Assembly (NCBI GenBank): GCA_022578965.1
Contig: MU400665.1
Span: 1 to 64,000 of the forward strand
DNA from: Xylaria sp. FL1777
Lineage: Eukaryota > Ascomycota > Sordariomycetes > Xylariales > Xylariaceae
Direction of reading: 5' to 3'
Length of the DNA stretch: 64,000 nucleotides
This document shows, piece by piece, positions 1 to 10,670 of the stretch. How positions within the stretch are numbered: the stretch's first letter is position 1; each line of letters opens with the position of its first letter. A program made the translations under genes and the position numbers. Below the pieces are notes generated by a model, which was not told where the DNA came from, did no database searches, and saw only the letters and a program-made list of their open reading frames with translations.

Positions 1-308
1 TATATAATAATAATAATTTTATAAAAGTTTTTAAATAAGTTTATGTTTATTTATTTAAATAATATTTTAATTTACTTTAAAACACTAAAAAAACACAAAA
101 AATATATAACTTAAATATTAAAAATACTTAAACAAGCAAAACTATAAATTAATACAAAAAATATATATATAATATATATATAAAATTAACTTTTTAAGAT
201 TTATAATTACTTTAAAATAAATATAAATTTAATAGTTAAAAATTAATATAATATAAAACTAGAAAATATTTAACTTAATTATTAATATAAATATATAATA
301 AACATTAA

Positions 309-1711
309 AGCAATAATACATTTAAAAAACAGCACAAGGTTTTTAAGGGTATAATTTAATAAAAACATAAAGTAAAAAAAACACTTAGTAAAGCTTAAGA
401 AAAAACTAAGCATTTAGTTATATATAGTAATTAAGCTACAAAGCGTTACATAAAGCAATAATATAGCAAAAATAAAGCAAATATATGTTATAATAATATA
501 AAGCACTTTAGCTTATAGTGGAATAACTTAGCATAAAAACTTTAAAAGAAATAAAGCAAAAAGCATTATTAATTTGCTAGTAATAACTTAAAACAAATGT
601 TTTAAACGTATAGTTAAAGCTTTTAAAGCAACTAAAACAAAGCATTTAAAAACTAAAATAAAGATTTTTTTTATTAACCTATATTTTAGTAGTAAAGCAG
701 CAATTTGTAAATATTGCATAAAAAGCTTAGCAGCTAAAAAGTTAATTTAAAAAGTAATAAAAAAAATCAAAACTTTTATTTAAAACGTAAAAGCTTAAAA
801 AGCTAAAAATTAAACAAAAAGCAAACTTATAAGCAATAATAAAAGCGTAGCTAAAAAGATTTAACGCTAATTTTAAACTTCTAGCAAAAAAGGTAATTAA
901 AAAAAAAACCTAAAATTGCATGAAAAAATAAATAAATAAGCAAATAAAGCTAAACTAAAACAAGCAGTAGTTACTTAATAACAGTTAAGCAAAAGCTTAA
1001 TAAAAACAAAGCTTTTAGAAAATATAACAAATTATTAAAGCATAAAGCAGCTATAATAATATAAATGTGCACTGGAAAAATAAAGCTAAAAGCATTTCTA
1101 TATAAAAAAAAGGTTTTAAGCTTTTTTACGCTTTTTTGCAAATGTATAAAAAAGAAAAAAACCTTTTAGCATATAGTTTTATGTTATAACTTACTAAAAA
1201 ACAAAAAAAAGCAGCTATAAAAAAGCTTTATAGTTAAACTACTATAAACTAACAAAAACTTATAATTAGCTATAAAAAAGCTTAAAGCTATAAATAATAT
1301 TATAAAGTAGCTATTTATTACTAATAAAATAACAATATATAATAAAGCAGTTAAAATAAAAAGAAATAAGAAAAAAAAAAAAGCAAAAAATAAAGAAAAA
1401 ACTAGCAAAAAAAGCAAAAGTGCTTCTTTAAAAGTCCTAAAGAACAAAAAAAAAGCTTTTATATGTTTTCTAAAAAAGCAAAAAGTTTAAAAGCTTTAAA
1501 AAAAATCTTTTTGCTTTTTAACTATTATTTTTTGTTTAGTAAGCTAATTAATAAAAACTAGTTATTATAAAGTAAAAAAACTTTAAAGTAGCAGCATAAA
1601 CATTATTGCATAAGGTTTTTATTTAGCTTTTTGTATAGTTTTACTTATAAGTACATAAGTAAAAAAACCGCGCTATAAAGTAACATAACAGGTTATTAAT
1701 AATAATAATAG
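309..1711 (+). repeat. Repeat family R1, copy 1 (5'-truncated, TAA-tailed)
   Basis: About 1.4 kb alignable with 50570-51954 (same orientation) and, inverted, with 41978-43400. The right end is a short (TAA)n run at 1693-1710, which all three R1 copies share, while their left ends differ. A shared tailed 3' end with variable 5' truncation is typical of non-LTR retrotransposons, but no reverse-transcriptase motif could be read. The sense strand is very lysine-rich when translated. The hydrophobic open frame antisense to it (1184-1447) recurs at the same place in the other copies and is best read as a RIP shadow. Confidence 0.7.
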
Positions 1712-2228
1712 CTATATAACGCTTTTTTGTTTTAATTTATTTAAGTTTTTTTAAACTATTTAAACTATAAGCTATAATAATAGCTATTTTTTTTTGCTAT
1801 AATTTTTTTTGTTGCTTAAAACAGCACATTTTTATACTTATTTTTTTATGCTTTTTTATTAGTATATTTAACTTATTTTTTAGCTTTTTGTGCTAAAAAA
1901 TAAACTATTATATTTGCTTAAAAAACAAACTTTTAGCGTTATAATTTGCTTGTTTAACTATAATATATTTAATATATTAATTAAAGTTAAATTTTAACAT
2001 TAAACATTTTATACTATAATAATTGTAATAAAATCATAAAGCTATTTTAATTAATTTTAACTTAATAAAAGTAAGCAAAGCAAAGTTTAATTAAGCTTTT
2101 TGTTTAAAGCGCAATAAGCAAGGTTTTTTAAAAACCTTACTAAATATAATAAGCACAAAAAACAAAAAAAAAATTAAAAAAAGAAAACTTACAAAAAAAA
2201 ATATATAGAATTATTAAAACAATAATTA

Positions 2229-2243
2229 AAAAAAAAAGGAAAA
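2229..2243 (+). other. Polypurine tract of LTR-A 3' copy
   Basis: An uninterrupted purine run (A-rich with GG) directly precedes the first base of the LTR at 2244. In LTR retrotransposons this is the plus-strand priming site. The same arrangement is found, inverted, at 7942-7956 next to the other LTR-A 3' LTR. This fixes the orientation of both elements. Confidence 0.7.
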
Positions 2244-2723
2244 TATTATAAAATAAGCTAATTAAATTAAATAAAAAGCTATATATAAAAAGAACAGGCG
2301 TAAAAAAAGTTCTATTTGTTAAAAAATATATATTTAAACTACTATAAAAGTTTAATACATAAACTTAATAAACTTAAGCGTTAAGTTTATTAAGTTCTAA
2401 ACTTAAAACAATATAGCGTTAAGTTTATTTAAATAAGCAACGTTTATAAATTATTACTACTGTTTTTTTTGTTTATATAATTATACACTTTTTATATTTA
2501 GTTACTTATTTAGTTTTAGTTTTTTAGCTATTAGTTTTTTTTTATAACTGCTAAGCATTAATATATTTATTACTTTTAATCTTTTAAGACTTTTGTTAAT
2601 ATATAGTAATAAAAGTACTTTAAAAACCTCCTTAATAAATTACTGCTAAAAATTTTATTATTATTTATAAATTAAAACCTTAAAAGCAAACCTATTATAT
2701 TAATATATAACAAGTTTATTATA
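2244..2723 (+). repeat. LTR-A 3' LTR (480 bp)
   Basis: Aligns in reverse complement with the LTRs at 7424-7941 and 19940-20457. The ancestral 5' end TGTTAT is mutated to TATTAT here. It is 38 bp shorter than the other two (518 bp). The difference is one unit of a short internal repeat built from TTAAGCGTTAAGTTTATTAAG-like blocks. Confidence 0.85.
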
Positions 2724-2734
2724 TAATTTTACTT

Positions 2735-3160
2735 GTTTTAATAATTAACTTTATTATTATTACTATTATTATTACTTTAGCTTACGTTTATTTTAATACG
2801 TTTATAAATTTAATTTATAGCTAAAAATAACTGTTAATTTATTGCAGTTATTTAAAAATTTACTTTATTTTAGCTGCTATGTTTTTTATAGTACATATTT
2901 TTGTTTAACTTAGTTTAAATATATATACTAATTAATATTTAGCTTTTATATATTATAAACTGTTTATTGTAATGCTTTTTAGTAGTAATGCTAATCCTTA
3001 AAATAAAAGTAAATAATTTAATGCAATAAAGTTATATTTAGCTAATATTTATAAAATATATATTTATTAAGCATATTAAAATCGTAAAGCTATGCTATTA
3101 TTATATTAGCTATATTATAATAATATATAATATTCTTTTTATTGCTAGCTTTTTATTATT
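2735..3160 (-). repeat. Fragment of the LINE-A element
   Basis: Resembles the LINE at about 11395-11930, including the stretch containing AAAATTTACTTTGTTATAGC and the following region, with a small internal deletion. It starts within about 12-25 bp of the end of the LTR-A LTR. Neither LINE terminus is present, so it is an internal fragment. Boundaries are approximate. Confidence 0.55.
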
Positions 3161-3164
3161 AATT

Positions 3165-3560
3165 ATTAAAAGTAAAATAAAGTAGTTAAATAAACTAACT
3201 AACTAATTAAAGTAAGTTTAAGCTAAGTTATATAATAGAAATAAAAAAATAAGTATTGCGCTAAATTTTAAAGCATAAATTTAAATATTATAAATAATAT
3301 AATAAAAATTAACTATAGTTACTTTATTTATATTATTATATAGCTTTTTTATTAATTGTTGTATTTTTTAATTTATATATAGCTTAATTGCTTAAATATA
3401 TAAGTTTTAACTTATTTTCTTGCAATTAAAGTATTATAGTAAATTTAGCGTAATTATATTATTGCAATTTTTTACTTATAATAAATAATATTATAACATT
3501 TATAAACAAACAATTTATTATTATTAATTTATATATTTAATTTATTTATTAATTAATAAT
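3165..3560 (-). repeat. Repeat family R4, copy 1
   Basis: Matches the reverse complement of 51960-52385 and, over part of its length, of 59220-59526. All three copies share the end reading CTACTTTATTTTACTTT (here at 3165, inverted) and differ at the other end. No coding content, tail or terminal inverted repeat is visible. Confidence 0.65.
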
Positions 3561-4408
3561 AACTATTTACGCTTGTAGCTTTTAATTAATAAAGCTTAAA
3601 ACAAACATATAAAAATATTAAACTGTTTTTTTTAGCTTAGCTTATAAAGCGTTTTTATTTTTTTTTAGTAAAACAGCAATTAAGTATTAAAAAGCTAATA
3701 TTATTTTTAAAATAGCATAGCTAAAAAATTAATTGCTAAAAACTTTTTAAAAGCTAAAAAAAAAAGATTTTTATTAAAAAACTAGTGCTTTTTAAAGAAA
3801 AAAAGATAATTGCTTTTATATAAACAAAAAAAATAAAAAATAAGCTTAAAAAAAAATAAGTATTATTAAAACCTTTAAAGGTTATAATATAAGCAAATTT
3901 AACGCTTATTTATATTAAACAAGTTTAAGCTTACGTATTAATATAAAAAGTAATTAATAATTAAAAATATATTTTATTTTTTAAGCTAATATTATTTTTT
4001 ATTAAAGAATAAAAAGCAAGGTTTTTTAGTTATAAGCTAACTATTGCTTAAAAACTTTGCATAAAACATAGTTATTACTTTTTTATAGCACTTATTTTTA
4101 AATAAAGAAGCTTAAAAAAAAAGCATGCTATTTTTATAAGTAAAAAAGCTATAAAAACATAAAGCTTGCTTAATAAAACTAAAGTAATAAAGTTCTTTAA
4201 AAAGTTATATAATAACTTAAATACAATATTATATAAAAACTTTTATAAAATATTAAATATTTAAATAAATAAAGAATTTAAGCTAAATTTTTACTTTAAA
4301 AAAATAAAAAAAGCACATAAAGCATAAAAAAAAGTTAATTATTTATATAATTATAACTTTAATAAACTTTTATATATTATTATTAATGCTACTAAGCTAG
4401 CTATTATT
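3561..4408. other. RIP-degraded AT-rich DNA, unclassified
   Basis: No open frame and no repeat boundary found. The few remaining C/G bases occur as GC, TGC and CTT blocks, as in RIP-mutated transposons elsewhere in the window, so it is probably a repeat without a recognisable second copy here. Confidence 0.5.
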
Positions 4409-4826
4409 ACGATTAATTAAATAGTATTGCAGCTAGTGTATTAATACTATAAACGAAGATTTTAAGCTAAAGAAAAAAAGAAAAAAAAGAAAAAAAAAGC
4501 TTAAAAGTCAAGATAAAATATATAAAGCCTGTTATAAGCGCGAACTCATTAGTGCTACTATAAATAGTCTAGGCTTTAATTCTAGTAGTTTGTGCGCTAA
4601 TAAAATAATATTACGATTAATTAAATAACATAGCAGCTAATATATTAATATTATAAACGAAAATTTTAAGCTAAAGAAAAAAAAAAGAAAAAAAAAGAAA
4701 AGCTTAAAGGTCGAGATAAAATATATAAGGCTTATTATAAGCGCTAATTTATTAGTGCTACTATAAGTAGTTTAACCTGTAATTTTAATAGTTTACGCGC
4801 TAATTATATTAGCTTATATATAAATT
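4409..4826 (+). repeat. SINE-like repeat, tandem dimer
   Basis: Two head-to-tail units of about 203-215 bp (4409-4611 and 4612-4826). Each starts with ACGATTAATTAAATA and has the same order: about 70 bp of head, a purine tract of A with scattered G, then about 110 bp containing AAAATATATAA, TTATAAGCGC, TACTATAA and GCGCTAAT. A third, single copy lies at 23285-23490. There is no open frame. The compact head, A-rich tract and body would fit a tRNA-derived SINE, but box A and box B cannot be read with certainty after RIP, so the class is open. Confidence 0.6.
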
Positions 4827-7418
4827 GTTATATTACTTTATACTAAAACTAAAAACATAACTGTAGTTTTATTTAAAGTTAAGTATACTATTAAACTTAG
4901 TAATTAATAGTGCTTATTTTAGCTGTTTTATTGTTATTATAATAGTTTTTTGCAAATTTGTTTAATATTGCTGCTTTTATTTATTGCTATAGTTTTAGCA
5001 ATAATTTAAACGCTTTTAAGTGCTATTTATAAAACTTTTAAAGCTTTATTAAAGCGTTTTTAAAGTTTTTAACTAAATATTATATATTATTTAAATTATA
5101 TTTTTTTAAAAAAACTTAATATTATAGTTAGTAGTTTTTGCTATATAGTTTTAACTTTTTAATAAGTTTTATTTCAAATTTAAGTTTTTTGTTAATTCTT
5201 TTAAGCAATAATAATACTTAAACTTATTAAAGTAATAAATTATTAGCTGTTTTTTTTAGCTAGTTAGCATAAAATAAGTTTTTTATTTTATATAACTTTA
5301 AAAAGTTTAATATATAGCTATATTTTTGTTTTTTTATAATTTAGAAAAGTTCTATAAATTATAAGTTTAGCTTTATAATTAAAGCTTATATAATAAATCC
5401 TTTTTTTAGCAAAAATACTATGTTTTTTTTTTTAAAGTTTATAAGTTGTTTTTTTTTGTTAGCTTAGATTTTTTGCTTTTTTTAAGCTTTTAAAGCTACT
5501 TTATATGCTATTTATTATACTTTATATGTTTGCTTAACAAGTTTTAATGGTTTATGTTTAAGTTTAATTATTAGTTTAAAGTTTATTAGCTTTATTAATA
5601 ATAAGTTATAAAGTTTAACTTTTATAGCTACTTTTAGCAGTATTATATTAATAAATAAATATTATAAAACATTATATATAAAGTTTAATGCTAATAAATA
5701 ATTGCTTTAGTTATTTTAATACTTATTAATATAAAACTTTATTTATTAGTGTAGTTTTTAGTTAGTAAACTTAATAGCGCTTTATATTTAAAAATATAGC
5801 GCACTTTTATAATAATGCTTAGTTTTTATAAGCTTATTAATTTTAGCTATAAAAGCTAAAATAAATAGTTTTGCATTATTAAATATTTAAACATTTAATA
5901 TTTCTAAAAAACAATAAGCTATTTTATAATACTTAATTGCTACGTTTTTGCTTTTATTAGTTTTTTGTTTTAATATTATAATAATAAGCTTGCTAAATTT
6001 ATTAATAAAAGCTTATATATAATTATATTTATGTTTATTTTTTAGCATTATTTTACTATTAATTATTACGTATTTTTATATTGCTATTAGTATTAATAAT
6101 AAATATAATAAGCTAAAAGTTTTATTTTAAAGTTATTTATTGCAATAATACTTATAGCAGTTATAAACGTATTTTTATATATTTTGCTTAAACGTTAGCT
6201 AATAAAAGTCTTGTTTTAAAGCTTTAATAGTTTTATTTTATTTAAAGTATGCAAAAAATTTTAAAGTATAAGCTTTGCAAATTAATATAATACATAACGC
6301 TATATTGCTATTAGTAGTAATTTTAAGTACTACTAACTAATTATTGTTTAAGCTTATGTTTTAGCGCACGTTTTTTAACTTAATTAAGTTTATTAAGTTA
6401 GCTTTTTATAGCGCTATTACTTTAGTTTACGTAATAGCGACAAGTTTTTTAATTTTTTTTAGTAATATTATTACTAAAATGCATTTTTTTGGCTTTTTTA
6501 ACCTTAATAGTAGTAAGTTTAGCCGTTTTATATAATAATGCATTAGTTATTATGTTTTTTTATTTTAGTTTATATTAAAAAGTAATATTAAAATTTAATA
6601 AAAAGTTTGCTTATTAAACTTATTACGTAAATAATACTTGTTTGCTTAAAAAATATAGCAATGTTTAATGGTTAATAACTATAAAAAACTTACTACTTAG
6701 TAATTTAAAGCAATAGTATTTTAAAGTTTATACTATTATTAATAGCTTTTAGTTTTAAATAAAGTATGCTTTTTTTAAAGCAGTTATAGTTTTAAAAAAG
6801 TATTTTATTAGCTTTTATTATTAGTTATTTTATTACTGCTAAATAACATTACTAGTAGCATTATAAAAAGCATTTATTTTTACTTTAATAAATTATTTAA
6901 GTTAAAAAAACGCTAATATAAAAGCTTTATATACTAGCTGTTTTAAATGCTTAAACGTTTATTATTATTTAAGTTTTTTTTTAAATAAAGCATTCTTTTT
7001 AAATAATTAATTAAACAATATAGCAACATTACTAACATAATAAACAAACATATAAATAAAGTTATATAGTTTTAAAAAAGATTTTATTACTTTAATTTTA
7101 TTTAAGTTTTTAAAATTTTAATTTATAATAGCTTTAATTTTAGCAAAGTTTATTTTAATTCTTATTTTAGCTTTTATAATTATGCTTAAATATTTAATTG
7201 TAGTAATATTAAATTTTAACTTGCAAATATTATTTTATAAGCTAGCTTAATTTAAGCAATAAATAACTTTTTTGCATTGTTTTTAGTGCTTTTTTTTAGT
7301 TTTTAAGTATATTAATATATTGTTTATATAAGCACTAATAAATAAGTTTAGCAGTTTTTATATTTATATGTTAATAAAGCTTTACTACTATATAAGTTTA
7401 ACTTTAAGTTTAAAAAAT
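4827..7418. other. RIP-degraded AT-rich DNA, unclassified
   Basis: About 2.6 kb without an open frame, terminal repeat or recognised protein motif. Slightly higher GC around 6300-6560 (GCGCACG, AGCGACAAG and similar blocks) suggests an old element sequence. It ends at the 5-bp duplication flanking the complete LTR-A element. Confidence 0.5.
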
Positions 7419-7423
7419 AGCAC
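7419..7423. other. Target-site duplication of LTR-A, left copy
   Basis: AGCAC directly left of the LTR. The identical AGCAC lies directly right of the other LTR at 20458-20462. Five-bp duplications are usual for Ty3/Gypsy and Ty1/Copia integrases. Confidence 0.85.
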
Positions 7424-7941
7424 TATAACGAACTTGTTATACATTAATATAACAGGTTTGCCCTTGAGGTCTTGATTTGCAGGTAACAATAGGATCTTTA
7501 ACGGTAGTCCATTAGGGAGGTTTTCGGAGTACTCCTATTATTATGTATTAATAAAGGTCTTAAAAGATTAAAAGTAATAAATATATTAGTGCTTAGCAGT
7601 TATAAGAAAATTAATAGCTAAAAAGCTAAAAACTAAATAAATAACTAAATATAAAAAGTGCATAATTATATAAACAAAAAAAACAGTAGTAATAATTTAT
7701 AAACGTTGCTTTTTTTAATAAACTTAACGCTATATTGTTTTAAGTTTGTAGCTTAATAAACTTAACGCTTAAATCCGTTAAGTTTAAAGCTTAATAAACT
7801 TAATGCTTAAGTTTATTAAGTCTATATATTAAACCTTTATAGTAGTTTAAATATATATTTTTTTAACAAATAAGACTTTTTTTGCGTATGCCTTTTTTAT
7901 ACCTAGCCTTTTAACTAGCTTAGTTAGCCTATTTTATAACA
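7424..7941 (-). repeat. LTR-A 3' LTR
   Basis: 518 bp, the same length as the partner at 19940-20457. It keeps more GC than the partner, for example in GGTTTGCCCTTGAGGTCTTG near 7450-7470. Its inner edge (7941) is followed by a pyrimidine run, the complement of the polypurine tract. It holds several copies of the block AATAAACTTAACGCT. Confidence 0.9.
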
Positions 7942-10655
7942 TTATTTTCTTTTTCCTGTAATTGTTGTTCTAATAATTCTATATTTCTTTTTTCGTAAGT
8001 TTTCTTTCTTTATTTTCTGTTTTTTGTTTTTTATGCTTACTATATTTAGTAAAGTTTCTAAAAAACCTTGCTTATTGCGTTCTAAACAAAAAGCTTAATA
8101 AAACTTTGCTTTGCTTTTCTTTATTAAACTAAAATTAATTAAAATAGCTTTATACTTTTGCTATAATTATTATAGCACAAAATGTTTAATATTAAAATTT
8201 AATTCTAATTAATATGTTAAATGTATTGCAGCTAAACAAGCAAATTATAACGCTAGAAGTTTGTTTTTAAAGCAAATGTAGTAGCTTACTTTTTAGCACA
8301 AAAAGCTAAAAAATAAATTAAACTTGCTAATAAAAAAGCATAAATAAATAAATGCAAAAATCTGCTGTCTTAAGCAATAAAAAAAACTATAGCAAAAAAA
8401 AATAGCTATTGCTATAGCTTATAATTTAAGTAGTTTAAAAAAGCTTAAGCAAATTAAAGCAAAAAAGCGCTATATAGCTAAAAAACAAAAATAATACGTT
8501 AAAGCAGCATAACTATTGCTAGTTATTTTTTTAAAGCTTAATTAAAACATATTAAACGTTTTATTTAAAGTTAATCCTTTTTTTCTAGTTTTAGCTAGTT
8601 AAAATATTAATAATAAAACTAGTTTATAATTATTTTAGCAGTTTTTAAGTATTTTTTAAGTTTTTAAATATTATTAACGTATAAATATCTTTTTTATTTA
8701 ATAAAATACTTAACGTTATTATTGTTTTAATAAAAATTTAATATATTTTTAACTTTATAAATATTTTAATCCGTTTTTATTTCTAGTTATATTTTAATAA
8801 GTGTTTTAATAAGTGCTAGTTTTAGTAAAAAAATGTAAAAAATAAAGTAAATTTGCATGTTCTTTAGTAATAATAGTTTATAGTTAATAAATAAAATAAT
8901 TTTTTTAATTTTAAAAAAGCTAAGTTTTTTAAATTCTAATTTATTGCTTAGTTATTTTGTTTTAATTTAAGAAATATTAATGTTTGCATTTTATTTTTGT
9001 TATAGTAAATAAACTTTGTTTCTTTTTTTAAAGGTTAGTTTTTTAGTTTATTTCTTATTATAGTATATTAACATCCGTTGTTATAAAAATTAAAAACATA
9101 GTTATAGTTTAATTTGTAGCGTTTTAATTTCTGTTGCAATAGTTTTTGCTTAAAGTACTATAGTTAAAATAGCAAATATTTCTATTAATGTTTTTTTTTG
9201 TTTTTTAATAATTGCTTGCTATTTATAAACAGCTTTATACAAAAATATATTTATATTTTTGTTTGTTAATATATTATATAAAATTTATACTATTAATAAT
9301 AGTTTTACTTAATTATTTTATTAATAGTTAATATAACTTTATAAATATTGTTTTAATATTTAGTTTAGTTTTTTTGTTTGTTTATTTATTTGTAAATAAT
9401 AAGCAGTTAAAAACTTTAGTTTAATATTAATAAGTTTAAAAAAACTAGTTTTAAACTTAAAAATAAACAATTTATTTTAGTTTAAAACAATTTTTTTTAG
9501 TAATTTATACTTATTTAAATATTAGCGTATAAAAGCATATATAAGTTATTTAGCTATTATATTTTTTTTAAACAGTAAAAAATAAGCATATTTAATAAGT
9601 TTATTAATAATAATCTATATTTTATTATATTATACTTTTATAATTAAATTAGTTAATAAAAATAATGCTATAATAAAATTTTAAACAATAGTATGCTATG
9701 CTTATTTAAATATTTATATAAGTTATAGCAGTTTATAAAGCTTATATTAAGCTGCTTTAGCTTTGTTATAAATATTGCACTTTTTTATAATAGCTTTAAT
9801 TATGTTTTATAGTTTTAAAAAATCGTATTTTTTTTATAGTTATTTAATTATTTTTGTTGCTTTTTAGTGTTTATATAATAAATATTTATAAAATTTTTTA
9901 ATAAACTTGTTTTGTAAAAATTCTAGTAAATAAACCTTATATTTATATATTAGTTTATTATTTTTTAATCTTTTATGTTTTTATAGTTTTGCTAACTTTT
10001 TTAAGTTATAAGCTTATTATAACTATATATTTATAAAGTTTTTAAGTATAACTTTAACTTTTAAGCTTTTATTTCTTTAAAAATATAATACTTAAATGTT
10101 TTTTTTTAAAACTTTAAATCTCTTTTAACTTTGTTAGCTAAATATGTTTGCTTAAATGTTTTTTTTTCCCTTAATATAACATATTTTAAAGTTAAATTTA
10201 GAAAAAAAAACTATTTAATTCTTATGTTGTTTAATAATCTTTTATATAATTATAAATTTTGTTAAGTTTTAATAATTTAAATAAATTTTAATTAGTTTTA
10301 TAGTTTTTATAAAAAACAGTTCTTACTTTTTAAGTGCTATAATAATTGCAAGCAGTTCTTTATTATATATAAAGTATTATAATGCTACATTTTATAATGC
10401 TTTAAAATAATAAGCTACTAAGTGCTATTTTTTATTGTTTTTTAGTTATTTTAAAACTTTTATAATTATATTATTTAAAGCATTTATTTTTAGCTTTTTC
10501 TTTTTTTATAAATTAAGTAGTTTAACTATAAAGTTAAAAATAACTTTTAGTTTTAGTTTTTTAAAAGCTTTTTAGGCTTTTTTTAAAATTAAAAAGAATT
10601 TTTTTTTATATTTCTTTTTTGTATATTTTATAAAATAAAACGCTATTTTTCTAAA
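7942..10655 (-). other. LTR-A internal region, 3' part
   Basis: Pol-side internal sequence of the retrotransposon, between the 3' LTR and the LINE insertion site. Bases 7942-8490 match the inverted copy at 2243-1712. Stops occur throughout on the element strand and no catalytic motif was recognised. Confidence 0.7.
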
Positions 10656-10670
10656 GTCTTAAATTAATAT
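10656..10670. other. LINE-A target-site duplication, left copy
   Basis: GTCTTAAATTAATAT, identical to 15952-15966. The 15-bp length fits target-primed reverse transcription by a LINE. Confidence 0.9.

Larger units (their letters stand above)
1..2723 (+). mobile_element. LTR-A family retrotransposon, 3' portion, interrupted by R1
   Basis: The 3' end of an LTR retrotransposon that starts outside the window. Bases 1-308 match, in reverse complement, about 16290-15995 of the complete LTR-A element. Bases 1712-2243 match the reverse complement of about 8490-7942, next to that element's 3' LTR. A purine-rich tract and an LTR follow. The R1 repeat (309-1711) lies between the two internal parts. About 2 kb of LTR-A sequence found in the complete copy (roughly 8.5-10.65 kb) is missing at the R1 position, so R1 insertion was accompanied by loss, or the complete copy gained DNA. 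All of it is heavily RIP-mutated and no frame is open. Confidence 0.8.

Noticed and set aside
4409..4826. CRISPR-like array
   Set aside because: Only two long units, no short regular repeat-spacer pattern.
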